From Jannaschia helgolandensis (GTDB lineage Bacteria; Pseudomonadota; Alphaproteobacteria; Rhodobacterales; Rhodobacteraceae), in NCBI RefSeq assembly GCF_900109285.1, contig NZ_FNZQ01000008.1, positions 62,001 to 126,000 on the forward strand: DNA of 64,000 nt. Direction: 5' to 3'. Under the pieces are notes generated by a model. The model was given only the letters and a program-made list of their open reading frames with translations. It was not told where the DNA came from and searched no databases. Made by a program: the position numbers and the translations under genes. Within the stretch, counting starts at the first letter, position 1. Every line of letters begins with the position of its first letter. Of this stretch, positions 25,215 through 35,300 are shown one piece after another.

Positions 25215-26573
25215 TCAAGCAAGGTCCCGCACGGGGTGTGTCATCGTCACCAATTCCTCGGCCATCGTCGGGTGGACGGCGCAGGTCCTGTCGAAGTCCG
25301 CCTTGGTCGCTCCCATCTTCAGGGCAATGCCGATGAACTGGATCATCTCTCCCGCACCGGGGCCGACGATGTGGATGCCCAGTACCTTGTCGGTCTTTTT
25401 CGAGACCAGCATCTTGAACAGCATCCGCTCCTCTCCGCCGACGAAAGTCGTCTGCATGGGGCGAAAAGCGGTGGCATAGACCAGCGTCGGTTCCTGTTCG
25501 CAGGCTTCTTCCTCGGTCAGGCCAATGGTGCCCATCTCGGGCTGGGTAAAGATCGCTGTGGGGACAAGCGCATGATCGACGGGGGTCTTGTTGCCCTGAA
25601 ACACGGTCTGGTGAAACGCGACACCATCGCGGATCGCCACGGGCGTCAATTCGACGCGGCCTGTCACGTCGCCAATCGCATAGATCGACGGAACGGCGGT
25701 CTGGCTGTACTCGTCGACGCAAATTTCACCCCGCCGCTCCAGCTCGACGCCCAACTCTGCCAGACCCAACCCGCCGGTATTCGGATTGCGACCCGTCGCC
25801 CAGACCAACAGATCGAACTCCTCTTCGTGGCCGTTGGAACCCTTTACCCAAATCCGGTCGCCGCGCTTTTCGATTTTCATCGGGGCGCAGCCGGTATGAA
25901 TCCTGACGCCACGCTGCTGCATCGCGTCGCCGATATGGCCCCTCGCCTCCTCGTCGAATCCGCGCAGGATCTGTGCGCTGCGCACGAACATGCTGACCTC
26001 TGACCCGAGGCCGTTGAATATGCCCGCGAATTCGCAGCCAATATAGCCTGCGCCCACGATCAGCATCTTTTTCGGAAGCTCGGGCAGATTGAACAGGTCG
26101 TCCGACATAACCCCAAGATCGGCGTTCTTTATGTCTGGCAGTATCGGATGACCGCCCACGGCAACAAGAATGTGTTTGGCGGTGTAGGTGGTGCCGTCAG
26201 CCAATTCAACGGTATGCGCGTCCATCAGCACGGCACGCTGATCGTGGATCGTGACGCCTGCCTTCTGTAGATTCGTGCGATAGATTTGTTCGAGCCGATC
26301 CAGTTCGGCATTGAGATGCGTGATGAAATGCGGCCAGTCGAATTTACCGTTCGAAACATCCCAGCCGTACTCTTTCGCCTGCTGCATCAGTTCGGCATAG
26401 CCCGAGGCGAAGACCATGAGCTTCTTCGGAACGCAGCCACGAATGACACAGGTGCCGCCCATGCGGCTTTGTTCCGCCAAGCCGACCTTGTGTCCATCCT
26501 GTGCCGTCAGTCGCGCGGCCCGCACACCGCCCGAGCCGCCACCTATAACGAAGAGGTCATAGTCGAAGTTCAT
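25215..26573 (-). CDS. gor: Glutathione-disulfide reductase
   Basis: A 452-residue FAD enzyme that reduces glutathione disulfide with NADPH in the cytoplasm. FAD motif GGGSGGVRAAR is at the N-terminus, the redox pair is Cys42/Cys47 in GGTCVIRGCVPKK, the NADPH motif is GAGYIGCEFAG, and the catalytic His is in the C-terminal CAVHPTMAEE. The IGDVTGRVELTPVAI segment is also family-typical. It is transcribed in the same direction as rpiA upstream, with a 96-base gap. Confidence 0.95.
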   Translation of the reverse strand: MNFDYDLFVIGGGSGGVRAARLTAQDGHKVGLAEQSRMGGTCVIRGCVPKKLMVFASGYAELMQQAKEYGWDVSNGKFDWPHFITHLNAELDRLEQIYRTNLQKAGVTIHDQRAVLMDAHTVELADGTTYTAKHILVAVGGHPILPDIKNADLGVMSDDLFNLPELPKKMLIVGAGYIGCEFAGIFNGLGSEVSMFVRSAQILRGFDEEARGHIGDAMQQRGVRIHTGCAPMKIEKRGDRIWVKGSNGHEEEFDLLVWATGRNPNTGGLGLAELGVELERRGEICVDEYSQTAVPSIYAIGDVTGRVELTPVAIRDGVAFHQTVFQGNKTPVDHALVPTAIFTQPEMGTIGLTEEEACEQEPTLVYATAFRPMQTTFVGGEERMLFKMLVSKKTDKVLGIHIVGPGAGEMIQFIGIALKMGATKADFDRTCAVHPTMAEELVTMTHPVRDLA

Positions 26574-26669
26574 TGTAGATCCTTCCGGGAATGTCGCCGT
26601 GGTGGGATATCTGCGCGGGCGCGCACCGCACGCGGCCTCGTCGGATTACGGATGCGGCCTTGCCGCACC

Positions 26670-27458
26670 TCAGTCCGCGATCGCCACGAAGATGTTGTCA
26701 TCGTCCTGGATATCGACCTTTTCGTAGGTCACGGTTCCATTGTTGATATCGCGCACTTCGACACCGCCATCCGCATCGCCCATGATCACCACGTCGCAGA
26801 TATCCAGAAACAGCCCATTCTCGACCACACCGGGTATCTGGTTCAGCACAAGCGCAAGTTGCCGCGGATTACCGATACGACGCAGATGAAGATCGAGGAT
26901 CAGGTTGCCCTCGTCTGTGCGATACGACGCATCGCGGTTCAGGCGCAGGGTGACCGACCGGCCCGCGACGTCCATGCCGATCAGCGATTCCTCGATCAAC
27001 GCCTTGGTAGTCTGCCAGCCGAAGGGAATGACCTCCACCGGCAGGGGGAAAGCGCCAAGATGATCGACCTGTTTTGACTTATCGGTAATGACGACCATCA
27101 TATCCGAGGCTGTCGCAACGATCTTTTCCTGCAACAGTGCGCCACCGCCGCCTTTGATCAACGCCAGATCGGGGTCGAATTCGTCGGCACCGTCAATCGT
27201 CAGGTCCAACCACTTCACGTCTTCCAGAGTGGCGATCGGAACACCGCATTGACGGGCCAGTTCCGCCGTGCGTGTCGAAGTCGGCACGCCGGTCACGCGC
27301 AAACCGTCCTGACGGATCATTTCGCCCAGACAGCGAACCATCCAGGCGGCGGTGGATCCGGTTCCCAGGCCGACCCGCATGCCGTCCTGAACATAGTCCA
27401 GCGCGCGGCGGGCCGAAACGTATTTGGCCATGTCGATAGGGTTCGGTGTGGCGGACAT
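26670..27458 (-). CDS. rpiA: Ribose-5-phosphate isomerase A
   Basis: A 262-residue enzyme interconverting ribose-5-phosphate and ribulose-5-phosphate in the pentose phosphate/Calvin routes. It shows GLGTGSTAAWMV (phosphate loop), DLTIDGADEFDP (catalytic Asp region), KGGGGALLQEK and the C-terminal GVVENGLFL. ATG 27458 is chosen because AAGGAG lies about eight bases upstream and the length is then standard; a longer frame would overlap the thiamine diphosphokinase gene. Only 28 bases separate it from that gene upstream on the same strand. Confidence 0.95.
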   Translation of the reverse strand: MSATPNPIDMAKYVSARRALDYVQDGMRVGLGTGSTAAWMVRCLGEMIRQDGLRVTGVPTSTRTAELARQCGVPIATLEDVKWLDLTIDGADEFDPDLALIKGGGGALLQEKIVATASDMMVVITDKSKQVDHLGAFPLPVEVIPFGWQTTKALIEESLIGMDVAGRSVTLRLNRDASYRTDEGNLILDLHLRRIGNPRQLALVLNQIPGVVENGLFLDICDVVIMGDADGGVEVRDINNGTVTYEKVDIQDDDNIFVAIAD

Positions 27459-27486
27459 CGCTGCGCTCCTTAAGGTCGTCGCTGTC

Positions 27487-28233
27487 TTATAGACGGGAGA
27501 TCGCCGCTCTGCGAGGGGTTGCGTCCAGCGATTTGAGCAGGGTTGGCAGTGCATCCGCCGGCAGGATCAGCGCCATCGGTCCATCCAGCCGCAAACGCAC
27601 GTGCCCGATGACTTCATTCGAGGTTCCGGTACGCATGGTGGGACCGAACTCCAATCCGTCGATCGGCCAGAGCAGCCCCTCGGACGTGCCGCGCACCGGA
27701 CCCATCGGCCAGAGCGACAGGCGCGTACCGGCCTTCAGTGCCAGATCAAGCGAAGGCGGCGCGATGCATATGCAGTCTTCTTCGCCCAAAAGCACGCAAT
27801 TCTCACCGCTACGAACCATTTCGGTCAAACACGACAGAAAATGATCGACGCGTGCACCGATGAACCCCACCGCAATGGTTAGGGCTGCGGGACTGATGCG
27901 CAGCGCCTTGGCAAAATCTGTGCTATTCTGTTCGGCGATGTGATGCAGGCGGTCCGCAAAAGCAGAACGTGCGGCATCCGAGATCGAATCGAGGTCGCCG
28001 ATCACTGTTTCGGGAACCATGCCTGCGGCCAGTGCGGCATCTGCACCGCCATCTACGGCAATGAGACGGGGCGCATGTCTTAAAGCTTCTTCAAGGGTTC
28101 GGATGGTAACAGGCGCCCCACCGACCAGTGTTTGCCCTTCCAGGGTTGGAGGTATGTCGTCAATGAGACCAATTCGTTTCGAATCTGGCAAGAATCCGCC
28201 CTCGGCATCGTCAAATGGTCCCGATCCGGGCAC
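27487..28233 (-). CDS. Thiamine diphosphokinase
   Basis: Up to 248 residues, transferring pyrophosphate from ATP to thiamine. Key features are AVDGGADAAL, IGDLDSIS (metal-binding Asp pair), EQNSTDFAKAL and a C-terminal beta-sandwich with GLLWPIDGLEFGP and SNEVIG. The start is uncertain: GTG 28233 gives the longest form without a clear ribosome site, while TTG 28191 follows GAGG by nine bases and is a good alternative. It precedes rpiA and is divergent from the acidic-protein gene. Confidence 0.88.
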   Translation of the reverse strand: MPGSGPFDDAEGGFLPDSKRIGLIDDIPPTLEGQTLVGGAPVTIRTLEEALRHAPRLIAVDGGADAALAAGMVPETVIGDLDSISDAARSAFADRLHHIAEQNSTDFAKALRISPAALTIAVGFIGARVDHFLSCLTEMVRSGENCVLLGEEDCICIAPPSLDLALKAGTRLSLWPMGPVRGTSEGLLWPIDGLEFGPTMRTGTSNEVIGHVRLRLDGPMALILPADALPTLLKSLDATPRRAAISRL

Positions 28234-28313
28234 GATTTGAATGGAATCGTTTGTTTATGTGCAAGGTGAAGTGAAACAGGATTCCCTCGCGGGAATAAAG
28301 TGGAGGCGCCCCG

Positions 28314-30578
28314 ATGGTCCCCGACAAAAAGATTCTCACTGTTGCCTACGGCACGTTTTCCTGCACCCTGGAAGGGTTTGACGATCCGTTCAGCACGATG
28401 ACAGGCATCGCGGAATATTTCCGGGATCTTGCTGCGGATGACCGATTCTTCGGTGCGGAACCTCCTACCCCGGATATGGCAATGCTGCGCATGATTGCGG
28501 AAACCCGCGCCAAGCAATCGGTCGAGGCCAAGCCCGAAGACGGCGGCATCCTGCTGCGTCCGTCGGCGTTGCCTGCCGCCGATGCGGTTTCTGCCGCCTT
28601 CGATGCCCGCGAAGCCCCCGCCGATATCGCCGCGATGGTGTTGGCCGATAAGGCTGAAGCGGTATCCGAAGCTGACGCCACCGAAAAAGACGACGTCGCC
28701 ACAGAGGACAGGGGCGACGAGATTGACACCGGACAGGACGATGCGCCTGAGGCTGATACCGTATCGGCAGGGCCGGACGAAGATGCAGTTCAAGCCGATG
28801 TTGCGGACGCTTCCGACAGTGTTGCTGCGAAACTGGCGCGTATCCGTGGTGTGGTCGAAGCTGATCGCCAGTCATCCGCTGTCTATGCCGAAGATGAACA
28901 TGCCGACGACATGATGGATGATGCGTCCTACGAGGATGACGGCTACGACGACGCGCCGATGGCAGACGACACGCTTGCCGCTGCGTTTGCCGCCGATGCG
29001 CTGGACGATCTGCCGACCGATGCTACCGTGGAGGATGATGGGTCAGAGGAAGCGGACGGCGAGGACACGATGGCCGCTGATCTGGCTGCCATACTGTCGT
29101 CCGATCTGGATAAGCCTGCCGAAATCGAACCGACCGAGGAGGCGATTGAACCCGCCGCACCTGAGACAGTCATTACCGAGGACAGCACGCCCGTCGAAGC
29201 TGCCGGAAGCGGGACCGAGACCGACGATCAGGAAAACGACGCACAGGTCGAAGACGATACGGACCCCTCCAATGGGGAAGAGGCCGAAGCCGCCGTGCCC
29301 CGCCGGATACGGATCCGGAAAATTCGCCGCGCCGAGGCTGCGGCCAAGCGGGCCGCCGAGGAAGATGCCGCCGTCGTGGAAACAACCGAGCTTGAGGCAG
29401 AAGATGCGTCTTCCGTACAAGCTGCGCCGCCCGAAGTGGCAGAAGATGTTGCTGCATCCGACGAGGATGAAGGTGACGAGCTGATGGCCGAACTGGCCGC
29501 CATCGAAGCCGAACTGACCCTTGATCCGATCAATGCGACGGGCGAAACGGCGATCCCGGCCACGGAAAAAGCTGCCACGCAAAACGCGGCCGATGAAGAC
29601 GATGACTTGATGGCCGAACTGGCCGCGATCCGTCTGGACGAGGGCGATGACCTGACGGCCGAAGATGAAAATGACGGTATCGTAAGCTCGATTCTCGGGA
29701 TGGACGACGAGGACGACGACGCAGATCTCGTGGCCGCCCTGCAGGACGACGATGCCGAGCATGATGCCGTCATCAAAGACTCTGCGCCGAAGCATGACGA
29801 TCCCGTCGTGGAAAATGCCGAGGAAGATCTTGCCCATCCGGTCGCCGAAAACGATCCGAGTTCAGAAAGCGGCGGCGATCTGGTGGAAGATGAAGAAGAA
29901 CGCGCCGCAGTCCCTTCGGACCCCGACATGGAACGTCTGTTCGCCGCCACAGACAGCCGTCTGTCGGGCGAGGACACGTCGCGCCGCCATGCCAACATCT
30001 CGCACCTGAAAGCCGCCGTGGCCGCCCGTCGTGCCGACGGTCCTGTCGAGACACAAGACCAAGACGATACCGGTGCCTATCGCGCCGATCTTGCCAGCAC
30101 AGTTCGTCCGCGACGCAAGGTCCCCGCCGAAGGCCGCTCCACCCCGCGCCCCGAACGCCCTGCACCGCTGGTCTTGGTGTCGGAACAGCGGGTCGAAGAC
30201 GCCACACCTGCCGCCGAGCCCGCTCCGGTTCAGCCGCGCCGCGCGCCGCGCACCGCCGAGATGGAAGTTCGTGACGACGCGCTGATGGGAGCTGAAGACT
30301 TCGAAGCCTTCGCAGCCGATGTCGGCGCCAGCGATCTGGCCGACATTCTGGAGGCCGCTGCGGTCTACAGCGCCAAGGTCATGGGGCAGGACAATTTCTC
30401 GCGCCCCCGTCTGTTGCATCTGGCTGCCGAAGCGGTCGACGACCTGAGCCGCGAAGATGGTCTGCGTGGTTTCGGTCAGCTTCTGCGTGACGGTACGATC
30501 CGCAAGGTTAGCCGGGGCACATTCGCCCTGGCCACCGACAGCCGCTATTCCGATCAGGCCGAGCGTCGCGCGGGCTGA
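28314..30578 (+). CDS. Large acidic, mostly disordered protein conserved in Rhodobacterales, function unknown
   Basis: A 754-residue protein with three parts. Residues 1-75 are a folded-looking N-terminus (KKILTVAYGTFSCTLEGFDDPF, then YFRDLAADDRFFGAEPPTPD, both quoted in part). Residues about 75-630 are extremely rich in Asp, Glu and Ala with recurring DLMAELAAI-type units and few hydrophobics, so probably disordered. Residues about 635-745 are again folded-looking, helical, with DDALMGAEDFEAFA and GLRGFGQLLRDGTIRKV. There is no signal peptide. A GGAGG site precedes ATG 28314 and a strong terminator follows. Similar proteins sit beside thiamine diphosphokinase in relatives as far as I recall; no function is known to me. 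Confidence 0.85.
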   Translation: MVPDKKILTVAYGTFSCTLEGFDDPFSTMTGIAEYFRDLAADDRFFGAEPPTPDMAMLRMIAETRAKQSVEAKPEDGGILLRPSALPAADAVSAAFDAREAPADIAAMVLADKAEAVSEADATEKDDVATEDRGDEIDTGQDDAPEADTVSAGPDEDAVQADVADASDSVAAKLARIRGVVEADRQSSAVYAEDEHADDMMDDASYEDDGYDDAPMADDTLAAAFAADALDDLPTDATVEDDGSEEADGEDTMAADLAAILSSDLDKPAEIEPTEEAIEPAAPETVITEDSTPVEAAGSGTETDDQENDAQVEDDTDPSNGEEAEAAVPRRIRIRKIRRAEAAAKRAAEEDAAVVETTELEAEDASSVQAAPPEVAEDVAASDEDEGDELMAELAAIEAELTLDPINATGETAIPATEKAATQNAADEDDDLMAELAAIRLDEGDDLTAEDENDGIVSSILGMDDEDDDADLVAALQDDDAEHDAVIKDSAPKHDDPVVENAEEDLAHPVAENDPSSESGGDLVEDEEERAAVPSDPDMERLFAATDSRLSGEDTSRRHANISHLKAAVAARRADGPVETQDQDDTGAYRADLASTVRPRRKVPAEGRSTPRPERPAPLVLVSEQRVEDATPAAEPAPVQPRRAPRTAEMEVRDDALMGAEDFEAFAADVGASDLADILEAAAVYSAKVMGQDNFSRPRLLHLAAEAVDDLSREDGLRGFGQLLRDGTIRKVSRGTFALATDSRYSDQAERRAG

Positions 30579-30599
30579 ACCTGCGGAAATCAACTTCAG

Positions 30600-30631
30600 A
30601 AGGCTCCGTCGTGCAACCGGCGGGGCCTTTT
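30600..30631 (+). terminator. Intrinsic terminator of the acidic-protein gene
   Basis: A 9-base-pair stem AAGGCTCCG (30600-30608) / CGGGGCCTT (30621-30629), with one G-T pair, lies 21 bases after the stop codon and runs into T residues. Confidence 0.85.
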
Positions 30632-31365
30632 CATTTGTCCTATCGGGTTTCGTAGTTGGTCTTGTCAAAAGGTGGGTGCTGACTTGTGCCGCCCAGTCAA
30701 ACCGGACTTGCAAACCGGTCTTTCGGATGTGTCAGGTTGACATAATCTCGCGCCAAATCAGCCTAAGGCGGCGACACGGTCTGTTGTCTTGGAAAAAATT
30801 CTCCTCGCCAGCCAAAAAACCGGATTGGCATACGACGTCTGGATAGTGTCGACGATTTCCGCATAGCGCCAGTTGCTGCTTGAATGGCCCGGACCCGTCG
30901 ATCGTGGAGTGAAATCGCCGGACTTCTGGGCTAAAAGCGCCAAACTTCATGCGCGCTGCTCGGGAACTTTGCCTCGAGACGCTCATGATCAACGGGTCAT
31001 TCGTGCTGTTGGAACACTCGCCATCGGGTATATGGATGCTGCTGAACCCGATCGAGGCTTCGACATGCCGTAGCCGCAAGTCGACAACCGGGCAGAGCCC
31101 CTGCGCTGTGGATCTCGGGTGTATCCATCAAATATCCGACTGCTTCGCCCTTGTTGGCCGTCGATCACATCGGTCAGCGGGTTTGCCATGGCAGACAGCC
31201 CAGGTGGAGTCGCCCGCAATCAGCAACCGCATCGCGCCCATCAACTCCAGGCCTGCAAACCGGCAAAATCAGCAGTTTAAAGGTGAGGCTCTGGCCTTGA
31301 TGTCGGGCAAGACACAAGACACCCGGGCCACTGATCGCAGCATAACGGCACATCCATGCAACGGA
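30632..31365. other. 0.73 kb region without a recognisable gene
   Basis: Between the acidic-protein terminator and the DUF2842 stop no frame looks protein-like on either strand; the longest give scrambled compositions and no family motif. Base composition appears less GC-rich than the neighbours. A TTGACA at 30737-30742 has no convincing -10 partner. There are two AACCGG copies near 30699-30718. This may be decayed DNA or may hold an unrecognised small RNA. Confidence 0.5.
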
Positions 31366-31611
31366 TCAATCGGCATCACCTTCAGACGCATCCGGATCTT
31401 CGCGACTTGTGCCCAGAAAGATCGGTTTCAACGGGAAGAACGCCACCACGCCCAGCACGATATAGATTGCCAGCTCGATGAGCAGCGGCGGTTGCCCCCA
31501 GCGGTCGTAGATTATCCCCATGATCCCGACGACCAACACGATATACAGCGGCAGCCCGACGACGAGGATGAGAAGCGAAAGACGCTTTCGGGTCTTGTGT
31601 GACAAGGCCAT
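31366..31611 (-). CDS. DUF2842 small membrane protein
   Basis: An 81-residue protein with two membrane segments (LLILVVGLPLYIVLVVGIMGI and LAIYIVLGVVAFFPL, in part), basic N-terminus and acidic C-terminus, matching the DUF2842 family of alphaproteobacteria. Function is unknown. It starts three bases after the purA stop and is therefore co-transcribed with it. Confidence 0.88.
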   Translation of the reverse strand: MALSHKTRKRLSLLILVVGLPLYIVLVVGIMGIIYDRWGQPPLLIELAIYIVLGVVAFFPLKPIFLGTSREDPDASEGDAD

Positions 31612-31614
31612 GGG

Positions 31615-32910
31615 TCAGTCCTCGAACGGATCGGTTACCAGGATCGTATCCTCGCGTTCTGGCGAAGTGGAAAGCAGGGCGACGGGGCACTGGATCAACT
31701 CTTCCACACGGCGGACGTATTTGATCGCCTCCGCGGGCAGGTCGGCCCAGCTGCGCGCACCTTCGGTCGATTGCGACCAGCCGGGCATTTCCTCGTAGAT
31801 CGGGTTGCACCGCGCCTGTGCGTCCGCCGCGAACGGCAGATGATCTATGGTCTTGCCGTCCAGCTCGTACCCGGTGCAGATTTTCAGCGTCTCGAACCCG
31901 TCGAGCACATCCAGCTTGGTCAGCGCGATCCCATTGACGCCCGATGTGGCGCAGGTCTGCCGCACCAGCACGGCGTCGAACCAGCCGCAACGGCGCTTGC
32001 GGCCTGTTACCGTTCCGAATTCGTGCCCGCGCTCGCCCAGACGCTGACCGTCGGCATCGTCCAGTTCTGCCGGAAACGGGCCTTCGCCGACGCGGGTCGT
32101 ATAGGCCTTGACGATGCCCAGAACGAAGTCGATCGCGCCCGGTCCCATTCCTGTGCCGGTAGCGGCCTGACCCGCGATGACGTTGGAGGATGTCACGAAG
32201 GGATAGGTGCCGAAGTCGATGTCGAGCAGCGCCCCCTGCGCGCCCTCGAACAGAATGCGTTTACCAGCGCGGCGCTTCTGGTCCAGCACCTTCCAGACGG
32301 GTGCGGCATATTCCAGAACGGCTGGCGCGACATCGCGAAGCGCAGTCAGCAGCGCATCGCGGTCGACGGGCTCCATGCCCAGGCCACGACGGAGCGCATC
32401 GTGGTGCGCAAGCGCGCGGTCGACGCGGGTTTCCAGCGTTGTTACATCGGCCAGATCGGCGACACGAATGGCACGGCGACCGACTTTGTCTTCATAAGCC
32501 GGGCCGATGCCGCGTCCTGTGGTGCCGATCTTGGTTCCCTTGGCCGAGGCCTCTTCCCGCGCGCGGTCCAACTCGCCATGGATCGGCAGGATCAGCGGCG
32601 TGTTTTCGGCGATCATCAGGGTCTCGGGCGTGACAGTGACACCCTGTTCGCGCAGCTGGTCGATTTCTTTGATCAAATGCCAGGGGTCCAGGACCACACC
32701 GTTGCCGATGACCGACAGCTTACCGCCCCGCACGATACCCGATGGCAGCAGCGACAGTTTGTAGACCTTGCCATCTATGACCAGCGTGTGGCCCGCGTTA
32801 TGCCCGCCCTGAAATCGCGCGATCACATCCGCGCGTTCCGACAGCCAGTCGACGATCTTGCCTTTGCCTTCGTCACCCCACTGGGCACCGACCACCACTA
32901 CGTTCGCCAT
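31615..32910 (-). CDS. purA: Adenylosuccinate synthetase
   Basis: A 431-residue GTP-dependent enzyme joining IMP and aspartate in AMP synthesis. It begins [23 protein letters not shown] (shown in part: GDEGKGK P-loop), has GGHNAGHT with the catalytic His, [13 protein letters not shown], and [13 protein letters not shown] 32910 gives the standard family length; an open leader upstream is discarded. The downstream DUF2842 gene is in the same unit, and secG is divergent. Confidence 0.97.
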   Translation of the reverse strand: MANVVVVGAQWGDEGKGKIVDWLSERADVIARFQGGHNAGHTLVIDGKVYKLSLLPSGIVRGGKLSVIGNGVVLDPWHLIKEIDQLREQGVTVTPETLMIAENTPLILPIHGELDRAREEASAKGTKIGTTGRGIGPAYEDKVGRRAIRVADLADVTTLETRVDRALAHHDALRRGLGMEPVDRDALLTALRDVAPAVLEYAAPVWKVLDQKRRAGKRILFEGAQGALLDIDFGTYPFVTSSNVIAGQAATGTGMGPGAIDFVLGIVKAYTTRVGEGPFPAELDDADGQRLGERGHEFGTVTGRKRRCGWFDAVLVRQTCATSGVNGIALTKLDVLDGFETLKICTGYELDGKTIDHLPFAADAQARCNPIYEEMPGWSQSTEGARSWADLPAEAIKYVRRVEELIQCPVALLSTSPEREDTILVTDPFED

Positions 32911-33058
32911 TGCAGGCCCTCGATCCGGTTGAAACCGTTCCCCCCTAACCCGGCCCGCGGTGACAGGGAAGCCTTGCAAACACCCATCGCCGCGCAGGGC
33001 TTGCGGGGCCGCGCCGCAGACAATAGGTAGCCCAGCGAACAAGTCTGAGCGGGCCGCC

Positions 33059-33418
33059 ATGGAAAACGTCATCCTCGTCATTCACCTGATCATCGCATTT
33101 TGCCTGATCGGGATCGTGCTTTTGCAGCGGTCCGAGGGTGGCGGCATGGGTATGGGCGGGGGCGGAGGCGGCGCGATGACCGGGCGTCAGGCAGCCACGG
33201 CGATGACCAAACTGACCTGGGTTCTTGCGATTTCGTTTCTGGTTACATCGGTGACGCTGACGATTGTGGCGGCACAGAACGCGGCCGGCGGATCGGTGGT
33301 CGATATTTTGCCGTCGACCCCCGAGAATAGTGTGTTGGCCCCGGCGCCGCCCTCGGGTGACAGCCTGCTGCCACCGACGGCGGGGGATTCTCCGGCAGTG
33401 CCCCCGCGTTCTGAATAA
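33059..33418 (+). CDS. secG: Preprotein translocase subunit SecG
   Basis: A 119-residue inner-membrane protein of the SecYEG channel. Two membrane segments (about residues 2-22 and 50-72) flank the characteristic [15 protein letters not shown] loop, and [19 protein letters not shown], in part, is family-typical. The C-terminus is Pro/Ser-rich and longer than in E. coli, as usual in alphaproteobacteria. ATG 33059 starts directly at the first membrane segment. pyrG follows 165 bases downstream. Confidence 0.95.
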   Translation: MENVILVIHLIIAFCLIGIVLLQRSEGGGMGMGGGGGGAMTGRQAATAMTKLTWVLAISFLVTSVTLTIVAAQNAAGGSVVDILPSTPENSVLAPAPPSGDSLLPPTAGDSPAVPPRSE

Positions 33419-33583
33419 GACCCGACGGGCATATCTAGACAGGACGGGACGAAAACTCTCAGGATATAGCGGGCGGCGGTTGCGGCCCGGCATATTGTCC
33501 TGTTATTCTCAAATCCCGTGATTGACGATTTTGGGCCGTGATTCTCGGCCCCGGATTCAGGCGTATTCGCGGGGGCATCTGGC

Positions 33584-35227
33584 ATGGCACGATTTATCTT
33601 CATCACCGGCGGGGTCGTATCTTCGCTGGGCAAGGGGCTTGCCTCGGCGGCCCTTGGTGCGCTGTTGCAGGCACGGGGATACACGGTTCGGCTGCGCAAG
33701 CTTGATCCCTATCTGAACGTCGATCCGGGAACGATGTCGCCCTTCGAACATGGCGAGGTCTTCGTGACCGACGATGGCGCGGAAACAGATCTCGACCTTG
33801 GACATTATGAGCGGTTCACGGGTGTGGCGGCGCGGTCGACCGATTCGATCAGCTCGGGCCGGGTCTATTCCAACGTGCTGGAGAAGGAGCGGCGGGGCGA
33901 CTATCTGGGGAAGACAATTCAGGTCATTCCGCACGTCACCAACGAGATCAAGGATTTCATCCGCATCGGCGAGGATGAAGTTGACTTCATGCTCTGCGAG
34001 ATCGGCGGCACCGTCGGCGATATCGAGGGCCTGCCCTTCTTCGAGGCGATCCGTCAGTTTGCGCAGGAAAAGGAGCGGGGTCAGTGCCTTTTCATGCATC
34101 TGACGCTACTGCCATTCATTAAAGCTTCCGGCGAATTGAAGACCAAGCCGACGCAGCATTCGGTCAAGGAACTGCGATCCATCGGCCTGGCCCCCGACAT
34201 CCTCGTTTGCCGATCCGAAAGTCCGATTCCGACTAAGGAACGCGAAAAACTCGCGCTGTTCTGCAATGTGCGGCCGGATGCGGTGATCGCGGCGCAGGAC
34301 CTGAAGTCGATCTACGAAGCGCCGCTAGCCTATCACCGCGAGGGTATGGATCAGGCCGTGCTGGATGCCTTTGGCATTTCGCCTGCGCCCAAGCCGAACC
34401 TGGACCGATGGGAAGATGTCGTCGACCGTATCCACAACACCGATGGCGAGGTGCGCGTCGCCATCGTCGGTAAGTATACGCAGTTGGAAGACGCCTATAA
34501 ATCCATCGCCGAGGCGCTGACCCATGGTGGCATGGCCAATCGCGTCAAGGTCCGGATCGAGTGGATTGATGCCGAAGTCTTCGAGAATGAAGATGCCGCC
34601 CCGCATCTGGAGCGGTTGAACGCGATCCTTGTGCCAGGTGGCTTTGGCGAACGGGGAACCGAAGGCAAGATCAAGGCCGCGCAATTCGCGCGAGAGCGCA
34701 AGATCCCGTATCTTGGCATTTGTCTGGGGATGCAAATGGCGGTGATCGAGGCGGCCCGCAACATGGCCGACATGGGCGACGCCGCGTCCGAGGAATTTTC
34801 CGAGGGCGTCGATCCGCGCAATTTCACGCCCGTCGTCTATCACCTGAAGGAATGGGTGCAGGGCAACGCCAAGGTAACGCGCACCAAGTCCGACGACAAG
34901 GGTGGCACCATGCGTCTGGGTGCCTATGACGCGGTGCTGACCGAAGGATCTCGCGTTGCCCAGGCCTATGGCGGCATCGCCATCGAGGAGCGGCATCGCC
35001 ACCGCTATGAAGTCGACATCAAATATCGTGAGCAATTGGAGAAGAATGGCCTGCTCTTCTCCGGCCTTTCGCCCGACGGTCGCCTGCCCGAAATCGTCGA
35101 GGCCAAGGATCACCCTTGGTATATCGGCGTGCAGTTCCACCCGGAGCTGAAGTCCAAACCTTTCGCACCGCATCCCCTGTTTGCCGATTTCGTGCGAGCC
35201 GCGAAGGAGCAATCGCGGCTGGTGTGA
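33584..35227 (+). CDS. pyrG: CTP synthase (glutamine hydrolysing)
   Basis: A 547-residue enzyme making CTP from UTP with ammonia from glutamine. The N-terminal amidoligase domain shows [20 protein letters not shown] (P-loop region) and [15 protein letters not shown]; the C-terminal class I glutaminase has its nucleophile in GICLGMQ (about Cys380) and the His/Glu pair in FHPELKSKP. Length and both domains are standard. The secG-pyrG order is common in alphaproteobacteria. Confidence 0.97.
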   Translation: MARFIFITGGVVSSLGKGLASAALGALLQARGYTVRLRKLDPYLNVDPGTMSPFEHGEVFVTDDGAETDLDLGHYERFTGVAARSTDSISSGRVYSNVLEKERRGDYLGKTIQVIPHVTNEIKDFIRIGEDEVDFMLCEIGGTVGDIEGLPFFEAIRQFAQEKERGQCLFMHLTLLPFIKASGELKTKPTQHSVKELRSIGLAPDILVCRSESPIPTKEREKLALFCNVRPDAVIAAQDLKSIYEAPLAYHREGMDQAVLDAFGISPAPKPNLDRWEDVVDRIHNTDGEVRVAIVGKYTQLEDAYKSIAEALTHGGMANRVKVRIEWIDAEVFENEDAAPHLERLNAILVPGGFGERGTEGKIKAAQFARERKIPYLGICLGMQMAVIEAARNMADMGDAASEEFSEGVDPRNFTPVVYHLKEWVQGNAKVTRTKSDDKGGTMRLGAYDAVLTEGSRVAQAYGGIAIEERHRHRYEVDIKYREQLEKNGLLFSGLSPDGRLPEIVEAKDHPWYIGVQFHPELKSKPFAPHPLFADFVRAAKEQSRLV

Positions 35228-35300
35228 CCGTCGCCAGAGAGAGTGGCTTACGCTGAAACCGGCCTATGGATTGCGCGTAACTCCAACACGGGAGAACACC

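Noticed and set aside
28234-28313. Possible TPP riboswitch next to thiamine diphosphokinase
   Set aside because: The 80-base divergent spacer is too short and lacks the conserved CUGAGA-type element; the kinase is also not usually so controlled.
30681-30740. Possible tRNA-like segment with AACCGG repeats and TTGCAA
   Set aside because: No acceptor pairing, no T-loop and no CCA end can be built.
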